From Nitrospirota bacterium (GTDB taxonomy: Bacteria; Nitrospirota; Nitrospiria; Nitrospirales; UBA8639), in contig JAOUNC010000003.1 in assembly GCA_029881175.1 (NCBI GenBank), positions 1-23,003 on the forward strand: 23,003 nucleotides of DNA, read 5' to 3'. Position 1 is the first letter of the stretch. Each line of letters begins with the position of its first letter. Under the pieces are notes generated by a model. It saw only the letters and a list, made by a program, of their open reading frames with translations, was not told the DNA's origin and searched no databases. Positions 9,497 through 18,126 of this stretch are shown piece by piece. A program made the position numbers and the translations under genes.

Positions 9497-9868
9497 TTAA
9501 TCCCAGTCAAGCGCCCCTTTTTTCCAGGCATACCAATACCCCACGATTAAGATGGCTAAAAATAGTCCCATCTCGATAAGCCCGAGTAAGCCCAACTTCT
9601 TAAACACCACAGCCCACGGAAAGAGAAACACGACCTCGATATCAAAAATCACAAACAGCATGGCAATGATGTAATACCGCATGGGGAACTGCACCCGCGC
9701 ATCCATAAACAAGGGGCTTCCACTTTCATACGGCAACAGCTTTTCTCGGTATGGCCGACTGGGTCGGACCACCCACCCCACCAGCAGCGAACCAATCCCG
9801 AACAGGGCTCCTAGCACCATAAAGATAATAATCGGGAGATAATTAAAAGGAACCGGCTCACTACCCAT
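9497..9868 (-). CDS. nuoA: NADH-quinone oxidoreductase subunit A
   Basis: Small membrane subunit of complex I. The 123-residue protein has three transmembrane segments and the conserved cytoplasmic loop between helices 1 and 2, here KLLPYESGSPLFMDARVQFP. The usual cysteine of the YECG motif in many NuoA proteins is a serine here (YESG), a common variant as far as I recall. Helix 2 carries MLFVIFDIEVVFLFPWA, diagnostic for the family. The ATG is preceded by GGAG at seven bases, the clearest ribosome-binding site in the operon. It begins 64 bases after the methyltransferase gene. Confidence 0.97.
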   Translation of the reverse strand: MGSEPVPFNYLPIIIFMVLGALFGIGSLLVGWVVRPSRPYREKLLPYESGSPLFMDARVQFPMRYYIIAMLFVIFDIEVVFLFPWAVVFKKLGLLGLIEMGLFLAILIVGYWYAWKKGALDWD

Positions 9869-9932
9869 TAGAATTCTCCATGAAGACTGTTGTGTGAAGG
9901 TTCATGAATCCGTCCATCTCGCGGACAATGGC

Positions 9933-11126
9933 TTATAGAACATCATCAAAGAATGCACGATAGCGTAACCCTTGAAGGGGCATTGACTCAATCCCTTTGC
10001 GTTGAACCAAAACTTTAAAGGTCGTACCCATTCCATGGGGACGCAATAACTGACTCAACGCTTGAACCTCTTTCGATTCGTGGTCATGTCCCTCCACCAT
10101 CTCCTCCACGCCAAGCCCCATCAGCCAATTGGCCAACGTCGTAAAACCCACCGGCAGCAATCCGCATGCGCTTCCAGACTTGGCCAGAGCTGAAAAATTC
10201 ACATGGGCCGTCATATCCTGTGCTCCCACGCGAATATAGGGATTTGTGGAGACGGCATGCTGGAAGTAACAGATCAGTGTGCCATCTTTCCGATCAGATG
10301 CGTAATAATCACACCCGGTATGACCGTAATCAACGGTGATGGCTATACCACGGCGTAAGATTCGAGCCACCTGAGCCATCCATTGTTCGGCTGCCACATG
10401 AAGCTCTGAGACCTGCCCTTCCTGCAGCACGACACCGTGCCGGTCAACATAGTCCTGTAACATCCGAGAAGACAAAGGACCCAATCGCTCCAAAAACTGT
10501 CCATTTTCATAATCAACAAAAATTTCCTGCAGATCAGGACGCTTCAAACGCACACGATGAACGGGAAAGGCATCCACCAATTCATTGGAAAACATGACGC
10601 CGGTCACCGAATCAGCAGCCAGGTGCTCAACAGAAGACACCCAAGTGAGCTGACTCTCTCCCCAGTGGCCCATAGCCTCTCGAATACGTGACGATTGAAG
10701 AGACTGAAGATAGGGACTCCGTTCCACCAGCTGGTAGAACAAACGGTTCAAGAAATCAGGGGCGATTTCCTGACAATGTCGAAGAAAATCTGCCGCAAAC
10801 GTCCCATTTCCTCCACCCATTTCAACAAAAACAAAAGGGGAGGGATGACCTAATTGAGCATCAATCTCTAAGACCTGGCGAACCAAGGTTTTCGCCACAA
10901 TAGGGGATAATTCCGGCGCGGTAAAAAAGTCACCCTGCCAGCCGATTCGTTCCCTCGAAGACTGGTCCTGTTCGACAGCCTGGGTCATGTAATATCCATG
11001 TCCTTCGTCATACAACGCCAGTTCCATAAAACGAGCAAACGTCAGGGGTCCGCGTAAAGAAATTTCCTCAATAATCTTCTGGATGAGCTTGGGATGACCT
11101 GAGAAATGTAAAGAGTCAGATGGCAC
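9933..11126 (-). CDS. MidA/NDUFAF7-family class I SAM-dependent methyltransferase
   Basis: Probable protein-arginine methyltransferase of the MidA/NDUFAF7 (DUF185, COG1565) family, 397 residues. It shows the family signatures PLTFARFMELALYDEGHGYY (27-46), GDFFTAPELSP (65-75), a SAM-binding glycine motif VEMGGGNGT (101-109), SNELVDAFPVHRV (180-192), TVDYGH (264-269) and DMTAHVNF (304-311). In mitochondria NDUFAF7 symmetrically dimethylates one arginine of the NuoD homologue during complex I assembly. The gene is 64 bases upstream of nuoA on the same strand, so the same role is a natural inference. The start is a GTG; an in-frame stop eight codons upstream excludes a longer protein, and an AGGAG lies rather far (16 bases) before it. 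Confidence 0.88.
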   Translation of the reverse strand: MPSDSLHFSGHPKLIQKIIEEISLRGPLTFARFMELALYDEGHGYYMTQAVEQDQSSRERIGWQGDFFTAPELSPIVAKTLVRQVLEIDAQLGHPSPFVFVEMGGGNGTFAADFLRHCQEIAPDFLNRLFYQLVERSPYLQSLQSSRIREAMGHWGESQLTWVSSVEHLAADSVTGVMFSNELVDAFPVHRVRLKRPDLQEIFVDYENGQFLERLGPLSSRMLQDYVDRHGVVLQEGQVSELHVAAEQWMAQVARILRRGIAITVDYGHTGCDYYASDRKDGTLICYFQHAVSTNPYIRVGAQDMTAHVNFSALAKSGSACGLLPVGFTTLANWLMGLGVEEMVEGHDHESKEVQALSQLLRPHGMGTTFKVLVQRKGIESMPLQGLRYRAFFDDVL

Positions 11127-11172
11127 GAATGGACTATAATCACTCCTTCAATATGCCTATGAGCGGTCGCGT

Positions 11173-11202
11173 ACGATACCCACCTTGTCAGTTCTAAGTC
11201 AA
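11173..11202 (-). promoter_or_regulatory. Candidate sigma70-type promoter for the methyltransferase-nuo operon
   Basis: On the minus strand TTGACT (11202-11197) is followed after 18 bases by TATCGT (11178-11173), about 47 bases before the GTG start. The -35 hexamer is good and the -10 is moderate. It is the only well-placed pair noticed in this upstream region, and the whole nuo cluster could depend on it. Found by eye only. Confidence 0.4.
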
Positions 11203-11929
11203 GCAAAAGACCTTATAAATAAATCTAAAACCACAATGAATTCAATTGCTTATATGTCAGCACTCAAGAAATCGCAAGAGCACACCCCATCTTGATGCTT
11301 CCCTTCCAGAGTACGTTTCACCGGAACGCCTCGAGAAAACCAGAATTTGACAGACCTGAGCATGGAGCAAGCTGTTACGACTAAGAAAAGAAACTCCATG
11401 GAGGGACATCCTAAAGTGAAGCGTGCAACTGCCGGCGAAAGGAAAAAGATTGCTGAGCAGCGTGGGGAAATTCTTGAAGAAACAGGTATCTCTACCCCTC
11501 TATATTCTGATGGACCCCACAACGATGCAAGCCAGAACCCTGCTGCCCCCCTCACCAATTCACATAGATAGAACATACTGCGAAGAAGAAGCCTTGAAAT
11601 TCCCAAAAATGTGGGATTTCGCCTATCTACCCTGCAGGCTAAAGTCTGTTCAAAAGATTCCGAAAACATTCGAATCAAGGAAATACAGCCATCAATTGAC
11701 AGCCGAGTGGAAAAGAACCGTAAGGACAGAAAACAAGGATATCAGGCTGAAAACCAGAGAACATTGAGGGCACAAAACCACAAATAAGACTGGTCGGACT
11801 CACAGCTTTGTCTAGATAGCACCTAACGGATTGGAATGCCCTTGCAGGTCCATTCAGTTGTTGGTGCAAACAATGATTCTCAACAAACTTGTTTGCGTTT
11901 TTTTTACTCTCAGGAAATAACCCAATCAT
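11203..11929. other. Stretch of about 730 bases without a confident gene
   Basis: This lies between the divergent methyltransferase-nuo promoter and the STAS gene. Several overlapping short open frames exist on both strands, none with recognisable domains. The most protein-like is on the plus strand from an ATG at 11362 to a stop at 11571 (69 codons), with a basic helical stretch around KRATAGERKKIAEQRGEILE, but it lacks a good ribosome-binding site and a clear coding bias. The right end contains a terminator-like hairpin and T-run (11866-11905), so a plus-strand transcript or small RNA is possible. It may be a decayed gene remnant. Confidence 0.4.
11866..11905 (+). terminator. Intrinsic-terminator-like hairpin with eight-T tract upstream of the STAS gene
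   Basis: GCAAACAA (11866-11873) pairs perfectly with TTGTTTGC (11889-11896) around a 15-base loop. One G follows and then eight T residues (11898-11905). The stem is only eight pairs and AT-rich, so strength is uncertain. It ends 24 bases before the STAS start codon, where it could end an upstream plus-strand transcript or attenuate the STAS gene. Confidence 0.5.
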
Positions 11930-11944
11930 ATGGAAATAACCCAA
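11913..11944 (+). repeat. 13-base direct repeat spanning the STAS start codon
   Basis: GGAAATAACCCAA occurs exactly at 11913-11925 and again at 11932-11944, a spacing of 19 bases. The first copy contains the likely ribosome-binding purines; the second begins on the G of the ATG start codon. It may reflect a small local duplication or a site for control of translation. Confidence 0.7.
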
Positions 11945-12244
11945 AATTGCCCGAACCCCGAAGAGACCATCGTAGCCTTTTCAGGCAGATTGGATTTCAC
12001 AGCTCGAAAGACCTTTCAAGGAGCCATTCAAGAAGCTCGCGTTGAGGGAACGCACCATATCATCCTAGACCTGACTGACGTGACATTCATCGATTGCTCA
12101 GCGCTGGGAATCTTAGTCCAGGCCAAGGAAGATCTTGGGCAAGCACAAGCAACGCTATCCCTTATAGCGACTCCTGGACGAGTATTAAATGTGTTACGAC
12201 TCTCTAATCTCGACAAAATGATCCCCATCATCTCCCCGACCTGA
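11930..12244 (+). CDS. Single-domain STAS protein (anti-sigma factor antagonist type)
   Basis: A 104-residue stand-alone STAS domain resembling SpoIIAA/RsbV-type anti-anti-sigma factors. The core LDLTDVTFIDCSALGILVQA (45-64) carries the usual phosphorylatable serine position (Ser57, in DCSALG where many relatives have DSSGLG). Such proteins bind an anti-sigma kinase when unphosphorylated and so release a sigma factor. No kinase, phosphatase or sigma gene is next to it here, so the partner must be elsewhere. The ATG has AGGAA about 13 bases upstream. A 13-base direct repeat spans the start (see repeat entry) and a terminator-like hairpin precedes it. It could equally be a partner for another signalling system. 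Confidence 0.85.
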   Translation: MEITQNCPNPEETIVAFSGRLDFTARKTFQGAIQEARVEGTHHIILDLTDVTFIDCSALGILVQAKEDLGQAQATLSLIATPGRVLNVLRLSNLDKMIPIISPT

Positions 12245-12577
12245 ACAGAGGTGCCACTCGTATTCACCTCCTACCAACATAAGATTCTGACACCTTAATA
12301 TGAGGAAACCGCATACCTAGCGAAAGGATCTTCCCGACCTGCGAGATCTGAAAAATTTTCGGCGAGAAGACCTGGCCCCAACCCACGTTTCTTCGGATGA
12401 TCACACGATACCTGACAGACTAACCAAGGCTTAGGCATTCAAGATCTAACCGGCATAACCGAATAGAATATCAATCCAAGCCTTCTATACTAGAAATCTG
12501 ATGTTTGAACTCTCGTCACCCATAAGCAAACTCGCAGCATCGCCTTATCAACCCCGCACACACTTGAGGACCAACCT
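12245..12577. other. Intergenic region between STAS and DHH genes
   Basis: 333 bases with no supported gene. A TATACT hexamer at 12486-12491 could be a -10 element for the downstream DHH gene, but the -35 position is a poor match. A short perfect palindrome GAAAAATTTTC lies near 12350-12360. No convincing terminator for the STAS gene was seen. Confidence 0.35.
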
Positions 12578-13570
12578 ATGAATACTGAAAAATTTCGATT
12601 AGTGACCCGCAGTGATTTTGACGGGTTAGTCTGCGCAGTTCTGCTAAAAAAAATCGGGATTATTGAGGACATACAATTTGTCCACCCGAAAGATATGCAA
12701 GATGGCAAGGTGGCCGTTTCCTCTCTCGATATCACCACCAATCTTCCATATGTCGAAGGCGTTCGCCTCGCGTTTGATCATCACCTGAGTGAGACCATTC
12801 GAAATAAAGGTGAGCGAAGCAATCACATTATTGATCCAAATGCCCCTTCGGCGGCCCGGGTGGTCTATCGCTATTACGGTGGTGAACAGACCTTTCCTAC
12901 CACATGGAATGAGATGATGGATGCCGTCGACAAAGGCGATTCGGCGCAATACGATATCGACGAAATCCTCAACCCGAGCGGCTGGGCATTAATGAATTTC
13001 ATCATGGATGCGCGTACCGGACTTGGGCGTTTTCGGGAATTTCGCATCTCCAATTATCAGTTAATGATGGAACTCATCGAACAATGCATAAGCCTCACTA
13101 TCGATGAAATCATTGCCCTGCCTGACGTGCAAGAACGAGTACAACTCTTCCAGGAACATGCCGAATTGGCAAAAGAACAAATTCAGCGATGCTCGACGAT
13201 CCATAACAATTTGGTCGTGCTGGACCTACGGGACGAGGAGCCCATTTATGCCGTCAACCGTTTCATGATTTACGCCCTCTATCCTGAATGCAATATGTCC
13301 ATCCATGTGTTGTGGGGGTTGAAAAAACAAAATACGGTTTTCGCCATTGGTAAGTCGATCGTTAACCGGAGCTCAACTTTCAATATCGGCGAGCTCTGTC
13401 TCACATATGGCGGAGGTGGGCATCAGAATGCGGGCACGTGTCAGATCGCAAATGAAGTAGCCAGCGAAACACTTAAAGAAATTATTGAAAAAATTCACAG
13501 ACCAGAGTTAACTGGGGTGGGTGTAGGAGAGAGTTGCCACCACATAACAGACCATCGATACAAAATTTGA
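12578..13570 (+). CDS. DHH/DHHA1-family phosphoesterase (exopolyphosphatase- or nanoRNase-like)
   Basis: Predicted metal-dependent phosphoesterase of 330 residues. Motifs in order: SDFDG (12-16, the aspartate-pair motif), an aspartate in SSLDIT (48-53), the name-giving FDHH (66-69), DAVDKGD (115-121) and a C-terminal DHHA1 signature GGGGHQNAGTC (277-287). Family members degrade short oligonucleotides, cyclic dinucleotides or polyphosphate; the sequence alone does not choose among these. The protein has no signal peptide, so it should be cytoplasmic. GAGG lies eight bases before the ATG. The following SPFH gene starts 37 bases after its stop, so the two are probably cotranscribed. Confidence 0.88.
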   Translation: MNTEKFRLVTRSDFDGLVCAVLLKKIGIIEDIQFVHPKDMQDGKVAVSSLDITTNLPYVEGVRLAFDHHLSETIRNKGERSNHIIDPNAPSAARVVYRYYGGEQTFPTTWNEMMDAVDKGDSAQYDIDEILNPSGWALMNFIMDARTGLGRFREFRISNYQLMMELIEQCISLTIDEIIALPDVQERVQLFQEHAELAKEQIQRCSTIHNNLVVLDLRDEEPIYAVNRFMIYALYPECNMSIHVLWGLKKQNTVFAIGKSIVNRSSTFNIGELCLTYGGGGHQNAGTCQIANEVASETLKEIIEKIHRPELTGVGVGESCHHITDHRYKI

Positions 13571-13607
13571 AGGTGTCACTGATACCCAACTAGAGCCGTC
13601 TTCTCCA

Positions 13608-14504
13608 ATGAAAGTTCAAGCATCAATCGTCTCCATGAAAAGTGTCCGCGTGCACTCCCTACCCAATCGAACCGTGCCACATTCAACCGATATACACCCC
13701 ACTATGGCTATTATTCTTCTCAGCCTTTTCATGATTATTTTGTCCAGTTGTGGATGGGCAGCGCCTGATGCTGGAACCGAGGCCGTCCTTGTCCAAAAAC
13801 CCTGGTTCGTTGGACATGGAGGGGTTGACCCTGAACCTATACGAACAGGCCGGTCCTTGGTGGCATGGAGCACTGAAGTGGAATATGTGGATATGCGTCC
13901 ACTGCAATTTAGTGTTCATTTTGACGATTTCATGAGTCACGACGGCGTTCCGTTAGATTTTGACGCCATCATTCGTCTGCGGGTGACAGACTCAGTTCGC
14001 CTAATAGAAAATTTTGGGCCTAATTGGTATGAGGTTAATATCGCGGCAGAATTAGGTAACCGTGTCCGCCAAGCCGTCCGAAAACATGGGATGAACGAAA
14101 TGGCTATCAAAACTGAAGCGATTGAGGCAGTCGATCAAGAAGTGACGGAAGAGATGAAGACGTACTTCAATAAAGCAGAAATTCCTGTTGACCTCATTCA
14201 AATCACAGTAGGCAAAGCCAACCCTCCCGACTCCATCAAAGATCAACGTATAGCCACAGCCACACAGCAACAACGCCAACTTACAGAAGCCGAAAGAAAA
14301 CTCGCTGAGGACCAGCGTTATGAAGCGGAAATCAGCCGAGCCAAGGCCGATAATGCCTATCGCAATGCTATGTCTTTAACTCCTGCACAGTTTATCCAGT
14401 TGGAATCTATCAATATGCAACGTACGGCCTGTGCTCAGGATCCAGGATGCACATTTATCATCGGTCCTTCCCTCACTCCGGTTCTGTCCGTGGGGAAAAA
14501 TTGA
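13608..14504 (+). CDS. SPFH/band-7 domain protein with lipoprotein signal
   Basis: Prohibitin/stomatin-like protein, 298 residues from the first ATG. A hydrophobic stretch ends in a lipobox LSSC (Cys48; Cys16 if translation starts at the ATG at 13704). After it comes an SPFH domain (about 58-220) including LDFDAIIRLRVTD and LGNRVRQAVRKHGMNEM. A charged coiled-coil-like segment (about 220-260, rich in Q, E, R, K and A) follows, then a tail with two cysteines (CAQDPGC). SPFH proteins form membrane-bound ring assemblies and often regulate proteases. The start is uncertain: ATGs at 13608, 13635 and 13704 all lack a clear ribosome-binding site. It converges with secA; the 162-base gap holds no obvious terminator. 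Confidence 0.8.
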   Translation: MKVQASIVSMKSVRVHSLPNRTVPHSTDIHPTMAIILLSLFMIILSSCGWAAPDAGTEAVLVQKPWFVGHGGVDPEPIRTGRSLVAWSTEVEYVDMRPLQFSVHFDDFMSHDGVPLDFDAIIRLRVTDSVRLIENFGPNWYEVNIAAELGNRVRQAVRKHGMNEMAIKTEAIEAVDQEVTEEMKTYFNKAEIPVDLIQITVGKANPPDSIKDQRIATATQQQRQLTEAERKLAEDQRYEAEISRAKADNAYRNAMSLTPAQFIQLESINMQRTACAQDPGCTFIIGPSLTPVLSVGKN

Positions 14505-14666
14505 GATCAAACCCTAAATCATTTCGCAGAGCCACAAAAGTGTGTTGATTTTGAGGTCACGGGTCGAACCTATCGTTATCGATTTAGAGGCAGACTCGAA
14601 TGATGAGCAATCAAGTCCCACTCTTCACAATACGGAAAAGAATTTTTTAAGAGGAAGATTTGGGCG

Positions 14667-17378
14667 TTAGACCCCGTGACATTTTTTGTATTTTTTGCCG
14701 CTGCCACAGGGGCAGGGATCGTTGCGGCCGACTTTTTCTTCGGTGCGTTGCACGGGTTGCTTCGGGGCAGCGGCTTCACCACGGTTCAGGCTCAGTTGCT
14801 GGGGCTTCGGGGCCTCCACTTCGGGTTCCGGGCGTTCCCCACGTACCAATTGAAATTTGAAGAGGCGCTCCAGCGTATCGCCTTTAATGCGGTCCATCAT
14901 GCCGGCAAACATGTCATAACCTTCCCGCTTATATTCGGCCAATGGATCTTTTTGGCCATACCCACGAAGGCCAATACCGTCTTTCAGTTGATCCATTCCC
15001 CACAAATGATCCTTCCAATGCTGATCGATCATCTGCAATAAAATAGTCCGCTCGATATAATGGATGAGCTCTTCGCTCGCACCTTGTTCCTGCACCAATG
15101 CCTGTACTTTATCGCGATAGGCCTGTTTGAGTTTTCTTGGGACATCTTCTATCAAGGCTTCGCGACCTAATTCCTTCAACTCGTCAACCTTAAGCACATC
15201 CAAACCAAATTGGCCGTGCACTGATTCAACGAGCCCCGCAAAATCCCATTCTTCGGAATATTGTTCCTCGGGGCAGTAGGTTTCCACCAGTCGCTCGCCA
15301 ATCCCCTCGACCATGTCGAGAATTTCTTCAGTTACATCCGTGGCTTTGAGGACGCTTTGTCGATGCCTGTAGATGACCTCCCGCTGTTTATTCATCACAT
15401 CGTCATATTCAAGAAGATGTTTGCGAATTTCGAAATTATGGCCTTCCACTTTCTTTTGCGCATTTTCAATCGACTTCGTGACCATCCCATGTTCGATGGG
15501 CACCCCTTCTTCCATGCCTAATTTCAGCATGAGATTGGACACCCGTTCGGATGCAAAAATCCGCAAGAGATCATCTTCTAATGACAGAAAAAACCGCGAG
15601 GAGCCGGGGTCGCCTTGCCGACCAGCCCGACCTCGTAGCTGGTTGTCGATTCGTCGGCTTTCATGGCGTTCTGTTCCCACGATATGCAAGCCACCCGCCG
15701 CCAAGACTTCCACTTTATTGGCCTCACAAGCGGTCTTAATCGTCTCAAAGGCTTTGGCCAGCTCTTCTTCACTCAGCTCTTCGCCGCGATAGATAAATTG
15801 TTGCTTAAAGAGTGCTTCGGAACTGCCACCCAATAAAATATCAGTTCCTCGACCCGCCATATTCGTGGCAATCGTGACAGCGCTCTTCTGCCCTGCTTGC
15901 GCGATAATTTCGGCTTCCTTTTCGTGGAACTTGGCATTCAACACGTTGTGCTTCACGCCTCGTTGCTTCAGCAAGGCTGATAACCGCTCCGATTTTTCAA
16001 TAGAAATGGTGCCAATCAAGACGGGCTGCCCCTTTTCATGATGCTCTTTAATATCATCGGCAATGGCTTCGAACTTTTCTTTTTCCGTGCGGTAGACGAC
16101 ATCGGGATGATCGATGCGAATCATGGACCGATTGGTCGGGATGACATTCACTTCCAAATTGTAGATCTTGGCAAACTCTGTGGCCTCCGTGTCCGCCGTT
16201 CCGGTCATGCCACCAAGTTTTTTGTACATCCGAAAATAATTCTGGAAAGTCACCGAGGCCAACGTCTGATTTTCATTCGCAATCTTGACGCCCTCTTTGG
16301 CTTCAACGGCTTGATGCAGTCCATCACTCCAACGACGACCAGGCATCATCCGTCCGGTAAACTCATCAACAATGACCACCTCTCCATCCTTCACAACATA
16401 TTCCACATCTCGTTTATACAAGGTATGGGCTTGTAGTGCTTTCACCACATGATGAACCAGGTTCAGATGCTTCAAGTCATAGAGATTGTCCACCCCGAGT
16501 AATTTTTCGACCTTCACGTTCCCCTCATCCGTCAACGACACGGTCTTGGTTTTCTCTTCGATTGTGAAATCCTCTTCCCGGGTCAGCTTAGGAATGATGT
16601 GATCGATTTGGTAATACAGGTCGGTGCTTTGTTCCGTCGGGCCGGAGATAATTAAGGGGGTACGCGCTTCATCGATAAGAATGCTGTCGACTTCATCCAC
16701 AATGGCATAATTGGGTTCTCGCTGAACCCCCTGCTCCGCATTGGTCACCACCAAATTATCCCGCAGATAATCAAAGCCAAACTCATTATTGGTGCCATAG
16801 GTAATATCTGCGCCATACCCTTCTTGCCGCGTACAGGGTCGAAGATATTGCAACCGTTTATCGGGAGCATCATAGGTCGGATCAAAAAGAAACGAGGCCT
16901 CATGCTGAATAATCCCCACGGATAACCCCAATCCATGATAAAGCGGACCCATCCATTGCGCATCACGCTTGGCCAGATAATCATTCACGGTCACCAGATG
17001 CGCCCCTTTGCCTTCCAGCGCATTGAGGTAAATAGGCAACGTGGCGACCAGCGTTTTCCCTTCACCCGTCCGCATCTCAGCAATACGCCCTTGATGCAAG
17101 ACCATGCCGCCAAGTAATTGGACATCAAAATGCCGCATTCCCAATTTTCGCTTGGACATTTCCCGACATACGGCAAACGCCTCAGGAAGAAGATCATCCA
17201 GGGTTTCTCCCGCTTCCAAGCGCTTTTTGAATGTCTGCGTTTTTTCCGCAAGTTCTTGATCGTCCAACGGCTGCAATGAGGCTTCAAAATCATTGGCCTG
17301 GTCCACAAGAGGCTTGAGCCGCTTCAACTCCCGGTCGTTTTTACTGCCAAACAGAATGTTCAGAAGACGTACAAACAT
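14667..17378 (-). CDS. secA: Preprotein translocase ATPase SecA
   Basis: Motor ATPase that drives secretory proteins through SecYEG. The protein is 903 residues, of normal family length. Visible landmarks are Walker A MRTGEGKT (102-109), [14 protein letters not shown] (195-208), Walker [20 protein letters not shown] (from 228), the helicase motif [30 protein letters not shown], and a C-terminal zinc-binding tail [14 protein letters not shown] (889-902) that binds SecB and phospholipid. A modest insertion with [13 protein letters not shown] lies between the first two motifs. The ATG has AAGG about 12 bases upstream. It is a single-gene unit on the minus strand with its own promoter. Confidence 0.98.
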   Translation of the reverse strand: MFVRLLNILFGSKNDRELKRLKPLVDQANDFEASLQPLDDQELAEKTQTFKKRLEAGETLDDLLPEAFAVCREMSKRKLGMRHFDVQLLGGMVLHQGRIAEMRTGEGKTLVATLPIYLNALEGKGAHLVTVNDYLAKRDAQWMGPLYHGLGLSVGIIQHEASFLFDPTYDAPDKRLQYLRPCTRQEGYGADITYGTNNEFGFDYLRDNLVVTNAEQGVQREPNYAIVDEVDSILIDEARTPLIISGPTEQSTDLYYQIDHIIPKLTREEDFTIEEKTKTVSLTDEGNVKVEKLLGVDNLYDLKHLNLVHHVVKALQAHTLYKRDVEYVVKDGEVVIVDEFTGRMMPGRRWSDGLHQAVEAKEGVKIANENQTLASVTFQNYFRMYKKLGGMTGTADTEATEFAKIYNLEVNVIPTNRSMIRIDHPDVVYRTEKEKFEAIADDIKEHHEKGQPVLIGTISIEKSERLSALLKQRGVKHNVLNAKFHEKEAEIIAQAGQKSAVTIATNMAGRGTDILLGGSSEALFKQQFIYRGEELSEEELAKAFETIKTACEANKVEVLAAGGLHIVGTERHESRRIDNQLRGRAGRQGDPGSSRFFLSLEDDLLRIFASERVSNLMLKLGMEEGVPIEHGMVTKSIENAQKKVEGHNFEIRKHLLEYDDVMNKQREVIYRHRQSVLKATDVTEEILDMVEGIGERLVETYCPEEQYSEEWDFAGLVESVHGQFGLDVLKVDELKELGREALIEDVPRKLKQAYRDKVQALVQEQGASEELIHYIERTILLQMIDQHWKDHLWGMDQLKDGIGLRGYGQKDPLAEYKREGYDMFAGMMDRIKGDTLERLFKFQLVRGERPEPEVEAPKPQQLSLNRGEAAAPKQPVQRTEEKVGRNDPCPCGSGKKYKKCHGV

Positions 17379-17476
17379 AGGACGATGTTACCTTGCAAGA
17401 GAAAATGAATGTGGGAAGACTCAATAATAGACAGGGATTGCGGGCTGGAAAGCTTCCTGCTCCCTTGAACCTGCTT

Positions 17477-17504
17477 AGTATACCGAAATATGAGTGGGAA
17501 TCAA
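17477..17504 (-). promoter_or_regulatory. Candidate sigma70-type promoter of secA
   Basis: On the minus strand TTGATT (17504-17499) and TATACT (17482-17477) are separated by 16 bases, with an extended GG just before the -10. The -10 lies about 99 bases from the secA ATG, giving a leader of about 90 bases. Both hexamers are close to consensus. This is prediction by eye. Confidence 0.55.
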
Positions 17505-17579
17505 CTCGGTCCAGCTCACAATATCAAGAAATTTCGGCAGATCGGCACCTAACGACTCACCAGATCCAGTCTCAACGAC

Positions 17580-17609
17580 TTGACAGGATATTGAATATTT
17601 TCATAAGGT
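17580..17609 (+). promoter_or_regulatory. Candidate promoter of the His-rich protein/TlpA genes
   Basis: A consensus -35 TTGACA (17580-17585) is followed after 18 bases by TAAGGT (17604-17609), a weak -10. The spacer contains gatattgaata, which recurs upstream of the outer-membrane protein gene. It lies 66 bases before the preferred start of the first small protein. Confidence 0.4.
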
Positions 17610-17630
17610 TTTTCACTTATTTTCCCATGA

Positions 17631-17668
17631 AGTTGTACAAACATCTTCAAGTTGTACGAACATCTTCT
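17631..17668 (+). repeat. Two tandem copies of a 19-base unit before the first His-rich gene
   Basis: agttgtacaaacatcttca (17631-17649) is followed directly by agttgtacgaacatcttct (17650-17668), differing at two positions. Each copy contains a TTGTAC core; in copy one it is the palindrome TTGTACAA. The unit length is not a multiple of three, which argues against this being coding sequence. The tandem spacing of almost two helical turns would suit a pair of protein-binding sites. Confidence 0.65.
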
Positions 17669-17674
17669 TTTTTT

Positions 17675-17968
17675 ATGATGCGCATCAAACGTTCTTTAGC
17701 TCTTTCCCTCAGCATCGTCCTCTTGCTCACGATGGGGTTGATACCCGTCAGTCTTGCCTCGCATTCTCTTGATCACCATCACCATTCTGCACAAACCCAT
17801 ACCACAGGCATTTGTGCCTGGATGTGCACCGCTGCCCAAACGATATCCACTGACGCCCACATTTTCTCCCCGAACTTGTCACTGCTAGAAGTTCTTCCGT
17901 CCTCACGATTATCTTCATTGCGTTCGCTGTCTCAACTTTTCCTTCCCAGCAGAGCTCCTCCTTTTTAA
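17675..17968 (+). CDS. Small exported His-rich protein with CxxxC motif (paralogue 1)
   Basis: A 97-residue protein. An N-terminal signal peptide (MMRIKRSLALSLSIVLLL, cleavage likely near SLA-SHS) is followed by a His cluster SHSLDHHHHSAQTH, then TTGICAWMCTAAQ with cysteines four residues apart (C47 and C51), and an R-A-P-P-F tail at the C-terminus. The same plan is seen in the gene at 18681. I do not recognise a named family with certainty; small His-rich periplasmic proteins of the DUF2946/CopL type have a similar layout and an R-x-P-P ending. Metal binding in the periplasm is inferred. A longer start at 17627 is possible but would read through the 19-base repeat. No clear ribosome-binding site is visible for either start. 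Confidence 0.65.
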   Translation: MMRIKRSLALSLSIVLLLTMGLIPVSLASHSLDHHHHSAQTHTTGICAWMCTAAQTISTDAHIFSPNLSLLEVLPSSRLSSLRSLSQLFLPSRAPPF

Positions 17969-18126
17969 TATCCTTCGCCTTTTGACCGACTGCCGCTCTA
18001 ATTCCACCAAACAGGCCATTGGCAACCTGTGGGGAATAATGATGGGAGGGCAAGCGTTTTTAAGAGTTTAATTTCGGTCAGCATCTTGGACCGAGTAGGG
18101 TTCATGGATACCAGGGAGAACCAGCA

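Noticed and set aside
11250..11678. Minus-strand 142-codon open frame in the gene-poor stretch
   Set aside because: No domain or credible start was seen, the composition is rich in scattered Cys, Arg and Ser as in random frames, and it conflicts with better plus-strand frames.
14505..14666. Bidirectional terminator between the SPFH gene and secA
   Set aside because: The convergent gap was searched by eye for a hairpin with T-runs; only AT-rich stretches without a credible stem were found.
14676..15041. Plus-strand frames antisense to secA, the longest about 130 codons
   Set aside because: They are reverse readings of well-conserved SecA codons, with no ribosome-binding sites or recognisable products.
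17393..17674. Upstream extension of the first His-rich protein to give a 191-residue product
   Set aside because: The extension spans the secA promoter region, the candidate plus-strand promoter and a 19-base repeat, has no ribosome-binding site, and would bury a normal signal peptide in the middle of the protein.
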